DNA from: Mesorhizobium loti CJ3sym
GTDB taxonomy: Bacteria; Pseudomonadota; Alphaproteobacteria; Rhizobiales; Rhizobiaceae
Length of the DNA stretch: 64,000 nucleotides
Direction of reading: 5' to 3'
Assembly (NCBI RefSeq): GCF_000472785.1
Contig: NZ_AXAL01000001.1
Coordinates: 417,087 to 481,086, forward strand
Shown: positions 1 to 8,439 of the stretch, in pieces
Numbering within the stretch: the first letter of the stretch is position 1
How the letters are laid out: each line of letters begins with the position of its first letter
Program-made: the position numbers and the translations under genes
Notes under the pieces: generated by a model
Databases searched by the model: none
What the model was told of the DNA's origin: nothing
Seen by the model: the letters and a program-made list of their open reading frames with translations, nothing else

Positions 1-1
1 A

Positions 2-607
2 TCAAGCATCCCACTGATCTATGTCGACTCGCCGCTTGACGAGACCTCCTCGTTCGTCGGCACCGACAACAGGCAGAGTTTCAGGCTGATCGTCGATTAT
101 CTCTGCCGGTCCGGCGAGCCGCCCTGCTACTTCGCCATGCCTCTGGTCAACAACAACGCCTCGGCCAGACAGGAGGCTTATGTCGAGGCCATGCAGCAGT
201 TCAAGATGACGCCTGAAATCGTGCCCGCCACCGATGCGCGGTCATGGGATTTCGAGAAGTTCGGGTATGACGAAGCGCTTCGCATCCTGAAGGCGGAGGG
301 CTTTGCCACCAAGACAGTGCTTTGCGCCAATGACCGTGTCGCCTTCGGCGTCATCGCGGCCGCCTATCAGCTGGGCCTGAAGGTGGGCCACGGCTCGGAC
401 TGCGACATGCGGGTCGCGGGTCACGACGACCATCCGTTGTCGCGCTACGCATGCCCGCCGATCACCACCGTGGCGCAAAACTACAACGAGATCGGCCGCC
501 TGGCCATCGAACTCCTCCTGGAGAGGCTGGATGAAGAATCCTCGGCCAAGCCAGGCAGCGGGCGCATCCTGCTCAACGCCGAGCTCATGCTGCGAAGCTC
601 GGCCTGA
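2..607 (+). CDS. LacI-family transcriptional regulator, C-terminal part (5' end outside window)
   Basis: The reading frame is open from the left edge, so the gene begins before the window and the N-terminal HTH is not visible. The visible part is the periplasmic-binding-like sensor domain of LacI/PurR-type repressors. Typical motifs are the segment NDRVAFGVIAAAYQLGL (family consensus 'ND..A.G...A....G..VP.D..V.G.DD'), the following VAGHDDHPLSRY, and the C-terminal PPITTVAQNYNEIGRLAIELL helix region. The effector is probably a sugar or nucleoside, but the specificity cannot be read. An MFS exporter follows 105 bp downstream on the same strand, with inverted repeats in between, so it is a plausible regulatory target. 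Confidence 0.85.
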   Translation, partial: SSIPLIYVDSPLDETSSFVGTDNRQSFRLIVDYLCRSGEPPCYFAMPLVNNNASARQEAYVEAMQQFKMTPEIVPATDARSWDFEKFGYDEALRILKAEGFATKTVLCANDRVAFGVIAAAYQLGLKVGHGSDCDMRVAGHDDHPLSRYACPPITTVAQNYNEIGRLAIELLLERLDEESSAKPGSGRILLNAELMLRSSA

Positions 608-629
608 GCGCTCTCGGCGTGACCGATGG

Positions 630-697
630 TATCGATATTGCTTCGGAATTGCGCTGGCATTGAACCGGGCGATGGTTCAAGAAGGTATCACCGATAC
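630..697. promoter_or_regulatory. Inverted repeats between LacI-type gene and MFS gene (candidate operator)
   Basis: Three symmetrical elements lie close together. TATCGATA is at 630-637. TTGAACC (660-666) pairs with GGTTCAA (674-680) across 7 nt. GTATC (685-689) pairs with GATAC (693-697) across 3 nt. The GGTATCGAT and GGTATCACCGATACC-like units resemble repressor half sites, and the middle hairpin lacks a T run, so it is a poor terminator. That the upstream LacI-type protein binds here is inference. Confidence 0.35.
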
Positions 698-711
698 GTG
701 ATTGCTTCTTC

Positions 712-1953
712 ATGTCCTCCATCCGCCCGCTGATCCCGCTCCTTCTCGCCGCAGGCATCCTGCTCGGCGGCAATGGGCTGCAGAGCACACTGATCGCGCT
801 GCGCGGCGCGCAGGAAGGGTTTTCGGCTTCCGACATCGGCCTGATGGGCACTTTCTATTTCGCCGGCTTCCTGCTCGGCTGCCTGGCCATCACCCGCATC
901 ATGAAGGCGGTCGGCCATATCAGGGCGTTTTCGGCGTTGGCCGCGATCGCTTCGGTCGGCACGCTGCTCCTGGTGCTGGTTCTTGATCCTGTCATGTGGT
1001 GCGCGGTGCGCTTTGCCGGCGGCTTCTGCTTCGCCGGGCTGTTCACCATCGTGGAAAGCTGGCTGAATTCCGGCGTCAGCAATCACGACCGCGCACGCGT
1101 GCTGGCGATCTACCGGATGGTCGACACCGGCTCGGTGACATCAGCCCAGTTCCTGATCCCGGTCTTCGGCGCCGGCGGCTTCACCATCTTCGCCATCATG
1201 TCGATCATGATCACGCTGTCGCTGGTGCCTGTTTCGCTCGGCGACCGCTCCAACCCGACGCCGCCCGAGGAGGTCAAGCTCGACCTGGCGCGCGTCTGGC
1301 GCATTTCGCCGCTCGGCTGTTTCGGTTGCATTGCCGTCGGCGTCACCAACAGCGCCTTCCGCACGCTGTCGCCGGTCTATGCCGAGCAGATCGGCATGTC
1401 GGTTGCCGATGTCGTCACCTTCGTCAGCGTCGGCATCTTTGGCGGCGCCATCATCCAGTATCCGCTCGGCTATCTCTCCGATCGCTGGGACCGGCGCCGG
1501 GTGCTGTTGATCACAACCTGCTGCGCTATGCTTTCAGCATTGGCGCTGGTGTTCATCGCCGGCAGCAATCCACTGCTCAACTTCATCATCATCTTCATCT
1601 TCGGCTGTTTCGCCATGCCGCTCTATTCCTTGTCGGCAGCGCATTCCAACGACCGCGCCGAAACCGGCGAGTTCGTGCTGATCAACGCGGCGTTGATGCT
1701 GTTCTATTCCTTCGGCGCCATTGGCGGGCCGTTCGCTGCCTCCACCGCGATGCAGCATTTCGGGCCGAGCGCGCTGTTCGTGTTCAGCGCCATGGTCTAT
1801 GCGGTCTTCATCGCGGTCATCCTCTACCGCATGCAGGCCCGGTCCGGTGTGCCGGCTGGCAAGCGAAGCCGATTCACCGCGCTGTTGCGCACCTCGACCG
1901 TTTTTGCGCGCCTGGCCAGGCGGAATGGTGATTCCGATGGCTCGGGAAGCTGA
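712..1953 (+). CDS. MFS transporter (YcaD-like)
   Basis: A 413-residue integral membrane protein with about 12 hydrophobic segments and the MFS layout. It resembles the YcaD/proteobacterial 'MFS transporter' group: an early LLLAAGILLGGNGLQ helix, an acidic/aromatic ESWLN segment after TM4, and the cytoplasmic GYLSDRWDRRRVLL loop (the motif A equivalent, G-x3-D-R-x-x-R-R) between TM8 and TM9. The substrate is unknown; small-molecule export across the inner membrane is the usual role. The start ATG at 712 follows a LacI-type regulator gene, with symmetrical elements in the gap. The C-terminal 35 residues are hydrophilic and basic. Confidence 0.85.
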   Translation: MSSIRPLIPLLLAAGILLGGNGLQSTLIALRGAQEGFSASDIGLMGTFYFAGFLLGCLAITRIMKAVGHIRAFSALAAIASVGTLLLVLVLDPVMWCAVRFAGGFCFAGLFTIVESWLNSGVSNHDRARVLAIYRMVDTGSVTSAQFLIPVFGAGGFTIFAIMSIMITLSLVPVSLGDRSNPTPPEEVKLDLARVWRISPLGCFGCIAVGVTNSAFRTLSPVYAEQIGMSVADVVTFVSVGIFGGAIIQYPLGYLSDRWDRRRVLLITTCCAMLSALALVFIAGSNPLLNFIIIFIFGCFAMPLYSLSAAHSNDRAETGEFVLINAALMLFYSFGAIGGPFAASTAMQHFGPSALFVFSAMVYAVFIAVILYRMQARSGVPAGKRSRFTALLRTSTVFARLARRNGDSDGSGS

Positions 1954-2031
1954 TGATGGAGCCGCCAAAGCTTGACGAAAGCCTTCCCGGCTGAAATCTA
2001 GGAAGACCTTACTCCTGCCAAAAGCGATTTG

Positions 2032-3183
2032 ATGCACGTCATCACCACCCAGAAAGAACTCGAGACCGTTCTCGCCGCTTTCGAAAAGTCGGATTTCGTC
2101 ACCGTCGACACCGAATTCATCCGCGAAACGACCTTCTGGCCGATCCTGTGCCTGATCCAGATGGCCGCACCTGGGGTGACCGCCCTTATCGACCCCCTGT
2201 CGTCAGACATCGACCTGACGCCCTTCTTCAGGCTGATGGCCAACGAGGCGGTGGTGAAAGTCTTCCATGCCGCACGGCAGGACATCGAAATCATCGTCCA
2301 TCTCGGCGATCTCGTCCCGCACCCCGTTTTCGACACGCAGGTCGCGGCGATGGTCTGCGGCTTCGGCGACAGTGTTTCCTACGACCAGCTTGTGCAGCGC
2401 ATCACCGGGGCGCGGCTCGACAAGTCATCCCGTTTCACCGACTGGCGCCACCGGCCGCTGTCCGACAAGCAGCTCGACTATGCCCTGGCCGACGTCACCC
2501 ATCTGATCGAGGTCTATCAGCACCTCAGCGCCGAGCTGGAGCGGGAAGACCGCGCCCACTGGCTGAATGAGGAAATGGATGTCCTGACATCGCGCGAGAC
2601 CTACGATCCACATCCCGAGGATGCCTGGAAGCGGCTGAAGATGCGGCTACGCAAGCCTCAGGAACTGGCGATCGTGCAGACCGTGGCGGCATGGCGCGAG
2701 CGCGAGGCGCGCGAGCGCGACGTGCCGCGCGGCCGCGTGCTCAAGGACGACGCGATCTACGAAGTGGCGCAGCAGGCGCCGCGCGACGCCGCTGCCCTTG
2801 GCAAGCTGCGCACCACGCCAAAAGGCTGGGAGCGTTCCTCGACGGCGACGGCCTTGCTCGGCGCGGTCAATACGGCACTGGCCTTGCCCAAGGAGCAGAT
2901 GCCGAAATTGCCGAAGAATTTTCAGCCGCCGGAAGGCTCAAATGCCGCGGCGGAACTGTTGAAAGTGCTGCTGCGGATCGTCGCCGAAAAGCAGGGCGTG
3001 GCCTCGAAGGTGCTGGCCTCCAGCGACGACATCGACCGCATCGCGGCCGAGGGCGAGGAGGCCGACGTGCCGGCGCTGCAAGGCTGGCGGCGCGCCGTGT
3101 TCGGCGAACAGGCGCTGAAACTGGTGCGCGGCGAGATCGGCATCAAATTCGACAAGCGCAAGATCGCGGTGTTCGACCTTTAG
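2032..3183 (+). CDS. rnd: Ribonuclease D
   Basis: A 383-residue 3'-to-5' exoribonuclease of the DEDD superfamily that trims the 3' ends of tRNA and other stable RNA precursors in the cytoplasm. Exo motif I is VTVDTEF (Asp26, Glu28), motif II sits in the FHAARQDIEI segment, and motif III is the QLDYALADVTHL segment. The C-terminal half carries the HRDC-like helical domain. The ATG at 2032 is preferred over a TTG one codon earlier. The length matches the alphaproteobacterial family (about 380 residues). The gene is followed directly by a long palindrome and a terminator-like hairpin, and is convergent with the MAPEG gene. Confidence 0.95.
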   Translation: MHVITTQKELETVLAAFEKSDFVTVDTEFIRETTFWPILCLIQMAAPGVTALIDPLSSDIDLTPFFRLMANEAVVKVFHAARQDIEIIVHLGDLVPHPVFDTQVAAMVCGFGDSVSYDQLVQRITGARLDKSSRFTDWRHRPLSDKQLDYALADVTHLIEVYQHLSAELEREDRAHWLNEEMDVLTSRETYDPHPEDAWKRLKMRLRKPQELAIVQTVAAWREREARERDVPRGRVLKDDAIYEVAQQAPRDAAALGKLRTTPKGWERSSTATALLGAVNTALALPKEQMPKLPKNFQPPEGSNAAAELLKVLLRIVAEKQGVASKVLASSDDIDRIAAEGEEADVPALQGWRRAVFGEQALKLVRGEIGIKFDKRKIAVFDL

Positions 3184-3284
3184 AGCAATTCACCGTTTCA
3201 CGGAAACGGCGAATTGCTCTAACTCTTTGTTTTGACGCAATTCCGGATGCAAAACCGCTCACACTTTTTCTGGAATTGCTCCAG
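3182..3284. repeat. Rhizobial-type intergenic palindromic repeat after rnd
   Basis: An 18-nt arm (3182-3199) pairs with 3203-3220 across a 3-nt loop with one mismatch; the outer part is AGAGCAATTC/GAATTGCTCT. The left arm starts inside the rnd stop codon. It is followed at about 3237-3284 by a GCAATTCCGGATGCAAAACC...GGAATTGCTCC unit. I recognise this pattern as a dispersed intergenic element common in Mesorhizobium-like genomes; the copy number cannot be checked here. Confidence 0.6.
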
Positions 3285-3309
3285 GGTGAGAAGGGGTGGC
3301 CGCAGGCCA

Positions 3310-3335
3310 CGAAAAGCCAATTGCTTGGCTTTTCG
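3310..3335. terminator. Bidirectional hairpin between rnd and MAPEG gene
   Basis: CGAAAAGCCAA (3310-3320) and TTGGCTTTTCG (3325-3335) form a perfect 11-bp stem with a 4-nt loop. The A-rich and T-rich ends of the stem would serve either strand. It lies between two convergent genes, which is where a shared terminator is expected. Confidence 0.55.
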
Positions 3336-3384
3336 GCCTTCGAACGCCCTGAGCCTTGCGAAGGGCCGGGGCGATTGTCCCTGC

Positions 3385-3804
3385 TCAAACCACTCCCAGC
3401 AGGTGCAGCGCGAACCAGATCCAGCCGAGCAGGATAACCACCGCGCCGACGACGAAAGAGCGGTTGCGCAGCAGCAGATTGTTGCTGGTCAGGTGAACCG
3501 AGGCATGGACATAGCGTGAGGCGACAAAAATGCACATCAGCGCCAGGGTCAGATAGTTGACGCCGTTGGTGACGTGCAGCGTCAGACACAGCACATAGAA
3601 CAGCACCGGCAGTTCGAACTGGTTGACGAGATTGGCAGCGACCGTGACGCTGGACGCCGGCTCGGTCGAGCGCACCTTGTACTGACCGACCTTGGCCTCG
3701 CCTGACTTGACCGCACCGTATCGGCGAAGGCCCAGAACGCAGTAGACGATGTAGATCAGCAGCACATGCGCCAAAACAGGCCAGAAAATACTGGTCTGGT
3801 TCAT
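3385..3804 (-). CDS. MAPEG-family membrane protein
   Basis: A 139-residue protein with four hydrophobic helices and the MAPEG signature in the second half of helix 2 (NLVNQFELPVLFYVLCL, about residues 58-74). This is the 'E-P-A...N..NQFE.PVLFY' pattern of the bacterial group related to microsomal glutathione transferases. Bacterial members of this length mostly have no assigned substrate, so a glutathione-dependent enzyme activity is only a family-level expectation. It lies 25 bp downstream of another small membrane protein gene on the same strand. Confidence 0.8.
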   Translation of the reverse strand: MNQTSIFWPVLAHVLLIYIVYCVLGLRRYGAVKSGEAKVGQYKVRSTEPASSVTVAANLVNQFELPVLFYVLCLTLHVTNGVNYLTLALMCIFVASRYVHASVHLTSNNLLLRNRSFVVGAVVILLGWIWFALHLLGVV

Positions 3805-3829
3805 AGGATTCCCCCTGCCCAGTTCGGCA

Positions 3830-4453
3830 TCAAGCCTGGCGTTTCTGGCCCACCAAGGCGAAAATCGCGATGACGATGACCGGTATGGCGAACAGCGCGA
3901 ATTTGGTGACGATCAGCGCCGAGGCGAAAGACAGCGAATCCGGATTTGCATAAAGGAAATCCGATAGAAACCGCGCCACGGCGATATTCTGGGCATAGTC
4001 GGCGATCGTATAGGGCAGCACCAGCACCAGCGCGAAGATCGACTGCACCTGCCCCGGTAGCACCCGAAAATTCTGCAGGCGCCGGCCGGTGGCCAGGATC
4101 AGGCTGACCAGCGTCAGCGACAACAACGCCGGGAACAAGAGGTCGAAGGTCAGATAGTGCCACACCAGGATGATCTCACTGCCGCGCCGGCCGAGCGCCG
4201 TCAGCCAAGCCATGCCTTCGTCGGGCGTGAAGCCGAAATAGCGCATGTCGAGCGACGGCAAGCCGCCGCTCAACTGGCGGAAATAGAAGAATTCCAGCAG
4301 CGTCATGGCGACGAAAACCGCCGCCGACAGGAAACAGAGTGCTGCCGCGTGACGCGACAGCCGCAGGATCGTCGCGGTCAGGCTACGCCCGAGCCCGTAT
4401 TGTTCAGGCTCCGCCGGGATAGTTCGGGCTCTCGCGGGTAATCGTGACGTCAT
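3830..4453 (-). CDS. Four-TM inner membrane protein of unknown function
   Basis: A 207-residue protein with about four or five hydrophobic segments, including LCFLSAAVFVAMTLLEFFYF, a central LLFPALLSLTLVSLILATG and a C-terminal FALFAIPVIVIAIFALVG. I do not recognise a named family. The ATG at 4453 is chosen because residues encoded upstream (to 4540) are out-of-frame guaB sequence. Even so it overlaps the 3' end of guaB by 50 bp, so it is probably co-transcribed with and translationally dependent on guaB. The MAPEG gene follows. Confidence 0.7.
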   Translation of the reverse strand: MTSRLPARARTIPAEPEQYGLGRSLTATILRLSRHAAALCFLSAAVFVAMTLLEFFYFRQLSGGLPSLDMRYFGFTPDEGMAWLTALGRRGSEIILVWHYLTFDLLFPALLSLTLVSLILATGRRLQNFRVLPGQVQSIFALVLVLPYTIADYAQNIAVARFLSDFLYANPDSLSFASALIVTKFALFAIPVIVIAIFALVGQKRQA

Positions 4454-5906
4454 GGGCGTGGCTTTCACGAAGTCCGGCGTTGGATATGCGCACAAAGGTG
4501 GCGCGTTCGCGGAAATCGGCGAGGTCGCGGCCACCGACATAACCCATAGCGGCTTTTAGCCCGCCTGCAAGCTGATGCAGCACACCGGACACAGGTCCTT
4601 TGTAGGGAACCTGCCCTTCAATGCCTTCCGGCACCAGTTTCAGCGTGTCGCGCACCTCGGCCTGGAAGTAGCGGTCGGCCGAGCCGCGCGCCATAGCGCC
4701 GACCGAACCCATGCCGCGATAGGCCTTGAAGGAGCGGCCCTGATGCAGATAGACCTCGCCCGGGCTTTCGTCGGTGCCAGCCAGCAGCGAACCGATCATG
4801 GCAGCACTTGCGCCCGCGGCGAGCGCCTTGGCGAGATCGCCGGAATATTTGATGCCGCCATCGGCAATCACCGAGACGCCTGATTTGTGCGCCGTCTCGA
4901 CCGCCGACATGATGGCCGAAAGCTGCGGCACGCCAACGCCGGCAACGATGCGGGTGGTGCAGATGGAGCCCGGTCCGATGCCGACCTTCACGGCGTCGGC
5001 GCCGGCGTCGATCAGCGCCTGCGTGCCCTCGGCGGTGGCGACATTGCCGGCCAGGATGCGGACAGAATTGGAAAGTTTCTTGGCACGAGTGACGGCATCG
5101 AGCACGCGCTGGGAATGGCCATGCGCGGTATCGATGACCAGAAGGTCGACGCCGGCATCGATGAGGCGCTCGGCGCGCTCGAAGCCGTCGTCGCCAACGC
5201 TGGTGGCGGCCGCCGCGCGCAGGCGCCCCTGCGCATCCTTGGTGGCGTGGGGGTTGAGCTGCGACTTCTCGATGTCCTTGACGGTGATCAGGCCGACGCA
5301 GTTGCCCGCCTTGTCGACAACGACAAGCTTCTCGATGCGGTGCTGGTGCAGAAGCCGCTTGGCCTCGTCCTGGTCGACATTCTCCTTGACCGTGATCAGG
5401 TTCTCACGGGTCATCAACTCGTAGACCTTCTGCGCCGGATCGGAGGCAAAGCGCACGTCGCGATTGGTCAGGATACCAACCAGCCGGCCGATCTTCTGGC
5501 CGCCGGTGCCGCCATTCTCGACCACCGGAATACCCGAGATCGAATAAGTGCGCATCAGCGACAGCGCGTCGGCAAGGGTGGCATCCGGGCCGATGGTAAC
5601 CGGATTGATCACCATGCCGGATTCGAATTTCTTGACCTGCCGCACCTGCTCGGCCTGTTCGGCCGGCGAGAAATTGCGGTGGATGACGCCGATGCCGCCG
5701 GCCTGCGCCATGGCGATGGCAAGACGCGCCTCTGTGACGGTGTCCATGGCGGCGGAGAGGATCGGCACGTTGAGGTCTATGTCCCCGGCAATGCGGGTGC
5801 GGACATCGGTTTCGCCAGGCATGACCTCGGAATGACCCGGCTGCAGCAGCACGTCGTCAAAGGTCAGCGCCAGAGCGCCGGTGGACGTTTCAATGATTTT
5901 TGCCAT
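4404..5906 (-). CDS. guaB: IMP dehydrogenase
   Basis: A 500-residue enzyme that oxidises IMP to XMP with NAD+, the committed step of GMP synthesis. The N-terminal [15 protein letters not shown] segment is the family start signature. Two CBS domains occupy roughly residues 95-210. The catalytic Cys loop is [15 protein letters not shown], the phosphate-binding segment is [20 protein letters not shown], and the mobile flap is [20 protein letters not shown]. Length and domain order are normal for bacterial IMPDH. The 232-bp gap to the divergent MFS gene should hold promoters for both. The 3' end overlaps a membrane protein gene. Confidence 0.97.
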   Translation of the reverse strand: MAKIIETSTGALALTFDDVLLQPGHSEVMPGETDVRTRIAGDIDLNVPILSAAMDTVTEARLAIAMAQAGGIGVIHRNFSPAEQAEQVRQVKKFESGMVINPVTIGPDATLADALSLMRTYSISGIPVVENGGTGGQKIGRLVGILTNRDVRFASDPAQKVYELMTRENLITVKENVDQDEAKRLLHQHRIEKLVVVDKAGNCVGLITVKDIEKSQLNPHATKDAQGRLRAAAATSVGDDGFERAERLIDAGVDLLVIDTAHGHSQRVLDAVTRAKKLSNSVRILAGNVATAEGTQALIDAGADAVKVGIGPGSICTTRIVAGVGVPQLSAIMSAVETAHKSGVSVIADGGIKYSGDLAKALAAGASAAMIGSLLAGTDESPGEVYLHQGRSFKAYRGMGSVGAMARGSADRYFQAEVRDTLKLVPEGIEGQVPYKGPVSGVLHQLAGGLKAAMGYVGGRDLADFRERATFVRISNAGLRESHAHDVTITRESPNYPGGA

Positions 5907-6138
5907 GGCCAGTCCTTAGAATGCATGAAAGGCGCTGGACCGGAATGGACAGCGCCGACTCGTTATTCCCTTTCAGGATTGGCGCTGGCTGGTAACACGT
6001 CGCGGCGCCGATGAAAAGCCGATCGTTGCGTTGCACAACGGCGTCTTCAAACAGTTGATAATGCCACCCGTCGTCACGGTCGCACAAAAGTGACAGCAAA
6101 TTAACACGACACTGGTGGCCAGTCGTGATAACCGCCCC

Positions 6139-7626
6139 ATGTATCGGCTTGCCCCCGTTTTGAACGAGAATTGGGCCGAGAAAAATTTTGAAACGGGCAC
6201 ACTCGTGAATCGCACCATCCCGCTCATACTGGCGGTCGCACTTTTCATGGAAAACATGGATTCGACCGTCATTGCGACATCGCTGCCGGCGATTGCCATC
6301 GACATCCACACCAGCCCGATCGCGCTCAAACTGGCGCTGACCGCTTATCTCGTCTCGCTGGCGATCTTCATTCCGATCAGCGGCTGGATGGCCGACCGCT
6401 TCGGCGCCAAGAACATTTTTCGCGCCGCGATCGGGGTCTTCATCGCCGGTTCGGTCGCCTGCGCCCTTTCCGGTTCGCTGCCTGCCTTCGTGGTTTCACG
6501 CTTCCTGCAAGGCATCGGCGGCGCCATGATGACACCGGTCGGACGCCTGGTGCTGGTGCGCGCGACACCGAAAAGTGAACTGGTCGCCGCCATGTCCTGG
6601 CTGACCGTTCCGGCACTGGTCGGACCGCTGGTGGGCCCGCCGATCGGCGGCTTCATCACCACCTATTTCACCTGGCACTGGATCTTCCTGATCAATGTGC
6701 CGATCGGCCTGATCGGCATCTGGCTGGCGACGCGTTTCCTGCCGGAGACCGAATCGATGGAGACGCCGCCGCTCGATTTCATCGGCTTCGTCTTGAGCGG
6801 GCTGGCGGCATCCGGCGTGGTGTTCGGCCTGTCGGTGGTCAGCCTGCCCTATCTGCCGCCGGCGACCGGCCTTATCACCGTGGCCGTCGGCCTGGTGTCG
6901 GGCGTGCTCTACCTCATGCACGCGCGCCGGGCCAAAAACCCGCTGCTGGCGCTCGAACTGTTCCGCAACCAGGTGTTCCGCTCTTCCGTGCTTGGCGGCT
7001 CGCTGTTTCGCATCGGCATCGGCGCCGTGCCCTTCCTGCTGCCACTGATGTTCCAGATCGGCTTCGGGATGACGCCGTTCCAGTCCGGCATGATCACCTT
7101 CGTCTCGGCGATCGGTGCCATCGGCATGAAATTCGTCACCGCGCTGATCTTCCGCGCCGCGGGTTTTCGCCGCGTGTTGATCGTGGGTTCCCTGGTCGCC
7201 GCGGCGTCGATCGCCATCAACGGCTTCTTCACGCCCGATACACCCTATCTGCTGATGTTGGCCGTGCTTCTGGTCGGCGGCTTCATCCGCTCGATGTTCT
7301 TCACCGGTGTCAATGCGCTCTCCTATGCCGAGGTTTCGGCCGAGGACACCAGCAAGGCGACGCCGATCACCGCTGTCTTCCAGCAACTGTCGATCGCGCT
7401 CGGCGTCGCGGTTGCCGGCGGCATACTGGAAGTGTCGACGAGCATTCACGGCGGATCGCTGATGCTGGCGGATTTCCATACCGCCTTCTTCATCGTCGCC
7501 GCGATTTCGGCGCTTGCGGCGCTGTCGTTCATGCGGATGGCGCCCGATGCCGGCAACGCCGTGTCCGGTCATGGCCGGCTGACGACACCCAAGACGCTGG
7601 AACCGCTGAGTACGGCGGGGAAATAA
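6139..7626 (+). CDS. DHA2-family (EmrB/QacA-like) drug:H+ antiporter
   Basis: A roughly 495-residue MFS exporter with about 14 transmembrane helices. The TM1 signature MENMDSTVIATSLPAI is the DHA2 motif D1, GWMADRFGAKNIF is motif A, and GGAMMTPVGRLVL followed by GPLVGPPIGGFI is the antiporter motif C region. It is expected to pump lipophilic compounds out of the cytoplasm. ATG 6139 is used; a GTG at 6115 and a GTG at 6205 (just before NRTIPLIL) are alternatives, the latter giving the more usual short N-terminus. The gene is convergent with rlmE, only 15 bp away, and divergent from guaB. Confidence 0.9.
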   Translation: MYRLAPVLNENWAEKNFETGTLVNRTIPLILAVALFMENMDSTVIATSLPAIAIDIHTSPIALKLALTAYLVSLAIFIPISGWMADRFGAKNIFRAAIGVFIAGSVACALSGSLPAFVVSRFLQGIGGAMMTPVGRLVLVRATPKSELVAAMSWLTVPALVGPLVGPPIGGFITTYFTWHWIFLINVPIGLIGIWLATRFLPETESMETPPLDFIGFVLSGLAASGVVFGLSVVSLPYLPPATGLITVAVGLVSGVLYLMHARRAKNPLLALELFRNQVFRSSVLGGSLFRIGIGAVPFLLPLMFQIGFGMTPFQSGMITFVSAIGAIGMKFVTALIFRAAGFRRVLIVGSLVAAASIAINGFFTPDTPYLLMLAVLLVGGFIRSMFFTGVNALSYAEVSAEDTSKATPITAVFQQLSIALGVAVAGGILEVSTSIHGGSLMLADFHTAFFIVAAISALAALSFMRMAPDAGNAVSGHGRLTTPKTLEPLSTAGK

Positions 7627-7641
7627 CTACCCCGCTCGATT

Positions 7642-8439
7642 CTAGTCCTCGTCGTCCTCCGGCCCTTCGCTATGGCTCCGGGCGCTCGAGTCCTTCGGAA
7701 CGTCCACTGGACGTTCCGATCCGCCTGGCGGCGGACCGGACTCTCGCCCCTTGAAATCCTTCGCCAAGAGATAAAGCTCGACCGATTCGTCGCGTGACGC
7801 CGGCGGCTTGACGTGGTGCACCGAGCGGAAATTCTTCTTGAGCATCGAGAGCAGTTCGTTCTCCGCGCCGCCTTGAAAAGTCTTGGCCAGGAAATGTCCG
7901 CCCGGTTTCAGGACCGACAGCGCGAAATCGGCGGCCACCTCGCACAGATGCATGGTGCGGATGTGGTCGGTTCGCTTGTGGCCGGTGGTCGGTGCCGCCA
8001 TGTCGGACAGCACGACATCGGGATCGCCGCCCAACGCCTCGGCCAGCTTTTGCGGTGCCTCGGGATCGAGGAAATCCATCAACAACACCGGTGCGCCGAG
8101 CACGGCATCCATTTCGAGATAGTCGATGCCGATAACGTGGGGCTTGTCGGCCGTCGATTTCGTGCGCGCGGCGGCTACCTGGCACCAGCCGCCGGGGGCG
8201 GCACCGAGATCGATGACCTTCATCCCAGGTTTCAGCAAATGGTGCTTGTCGTCGATCTCGATCAGCTTATAGGCCGCGCGCGAGCGGTAGCCGTCAGCCT
8301 TGGAGCGCTGGACATAGGGATCATTGATGTGGCGCTGCAGCCAGCGGCGCGACGATTCCTTCAGGCCGCTCTTCTTCTTGATCCGCGTCTTCAGCACACG
8401 AATGCTGGCCGAGCCTGGTTTTTCCGGTTTCTTGGTCAT
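7642..8439 (-). CDS. rlmE: 23S rRNA (uridine-2'-O-)-methyltransferase RlmE (FtsJ)
   Basis: A 265-residue SAM-dependent methyltransferase that 2'-O-methylates U2552 in 23S rRNA. The SAM motif is [15 protein letters not shown]. The K-D-K-E catalytic set is represented by AAYKLIEID (Lys), [12 protein letters not shown] (Asp), FLAKTFQGG (Lys) and the Glu in [13 protein letters not shown]. The family core ends at [11 protein letters not shown]. The last 35 or so residues are a Pro/Ser/acidic extension whose DNA contains two perfect inverted repeats. The ATG follows the ppx stop directly (TAA-ATG), so the two genes form a coupled operon. Confidence 0.95.
   Translation of the reverse strand: MTKKPEKPGSASIRVLKTRIKKKSGLKESSRRWLQRHINDPYVQRSKADGYRSRAAYKLIEIDDKHHLLKPGMKVIDLGAAPGGWCQVAAARTKSTADKPHVIGIDYLEMDAVLGAPVLLMDFLDPEAPQKLAEALGGDPDVVLSDMAAPTTGHKRTDHIRTMHLCEVAADFALSVLKPGGHFLAKTFQGGAENELLSMLKKNFRSVHHVKPPASRDESVELYLLAKDFKGRESGPPPGGSERPVDVPKDSSARSHSEGPEDDED
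7697..7735. repeat. Tandem palindromes inside the rlmE 3' coding end
   Basis: GGAACGTCCA (7697-7706) and TGGACGTTCC (7708-7717) form a 10-bp perfect stem with a single-base loop. Immediately beyond lies TCCGCC-TGGC-GGCGGA. Both fall in the C-terminal tail codons of rlmE, outside the conserved methyltransferase core. Confidence 0.7.

Noticed and set aside
4575..6014. Long plus-strand open frames opposite guaB
   Set aside because: They are mirror frames of a well-supported guaB gene; GC-rich DNA opens such frames, and their translations have no domain content.
7120..7626. Possible fusion of the DHA2 exporter with rlmE
   Set aside because: The genes are on opposite strands and converge; the 15-bp gap is too short for a gene but normal for convergent genes.
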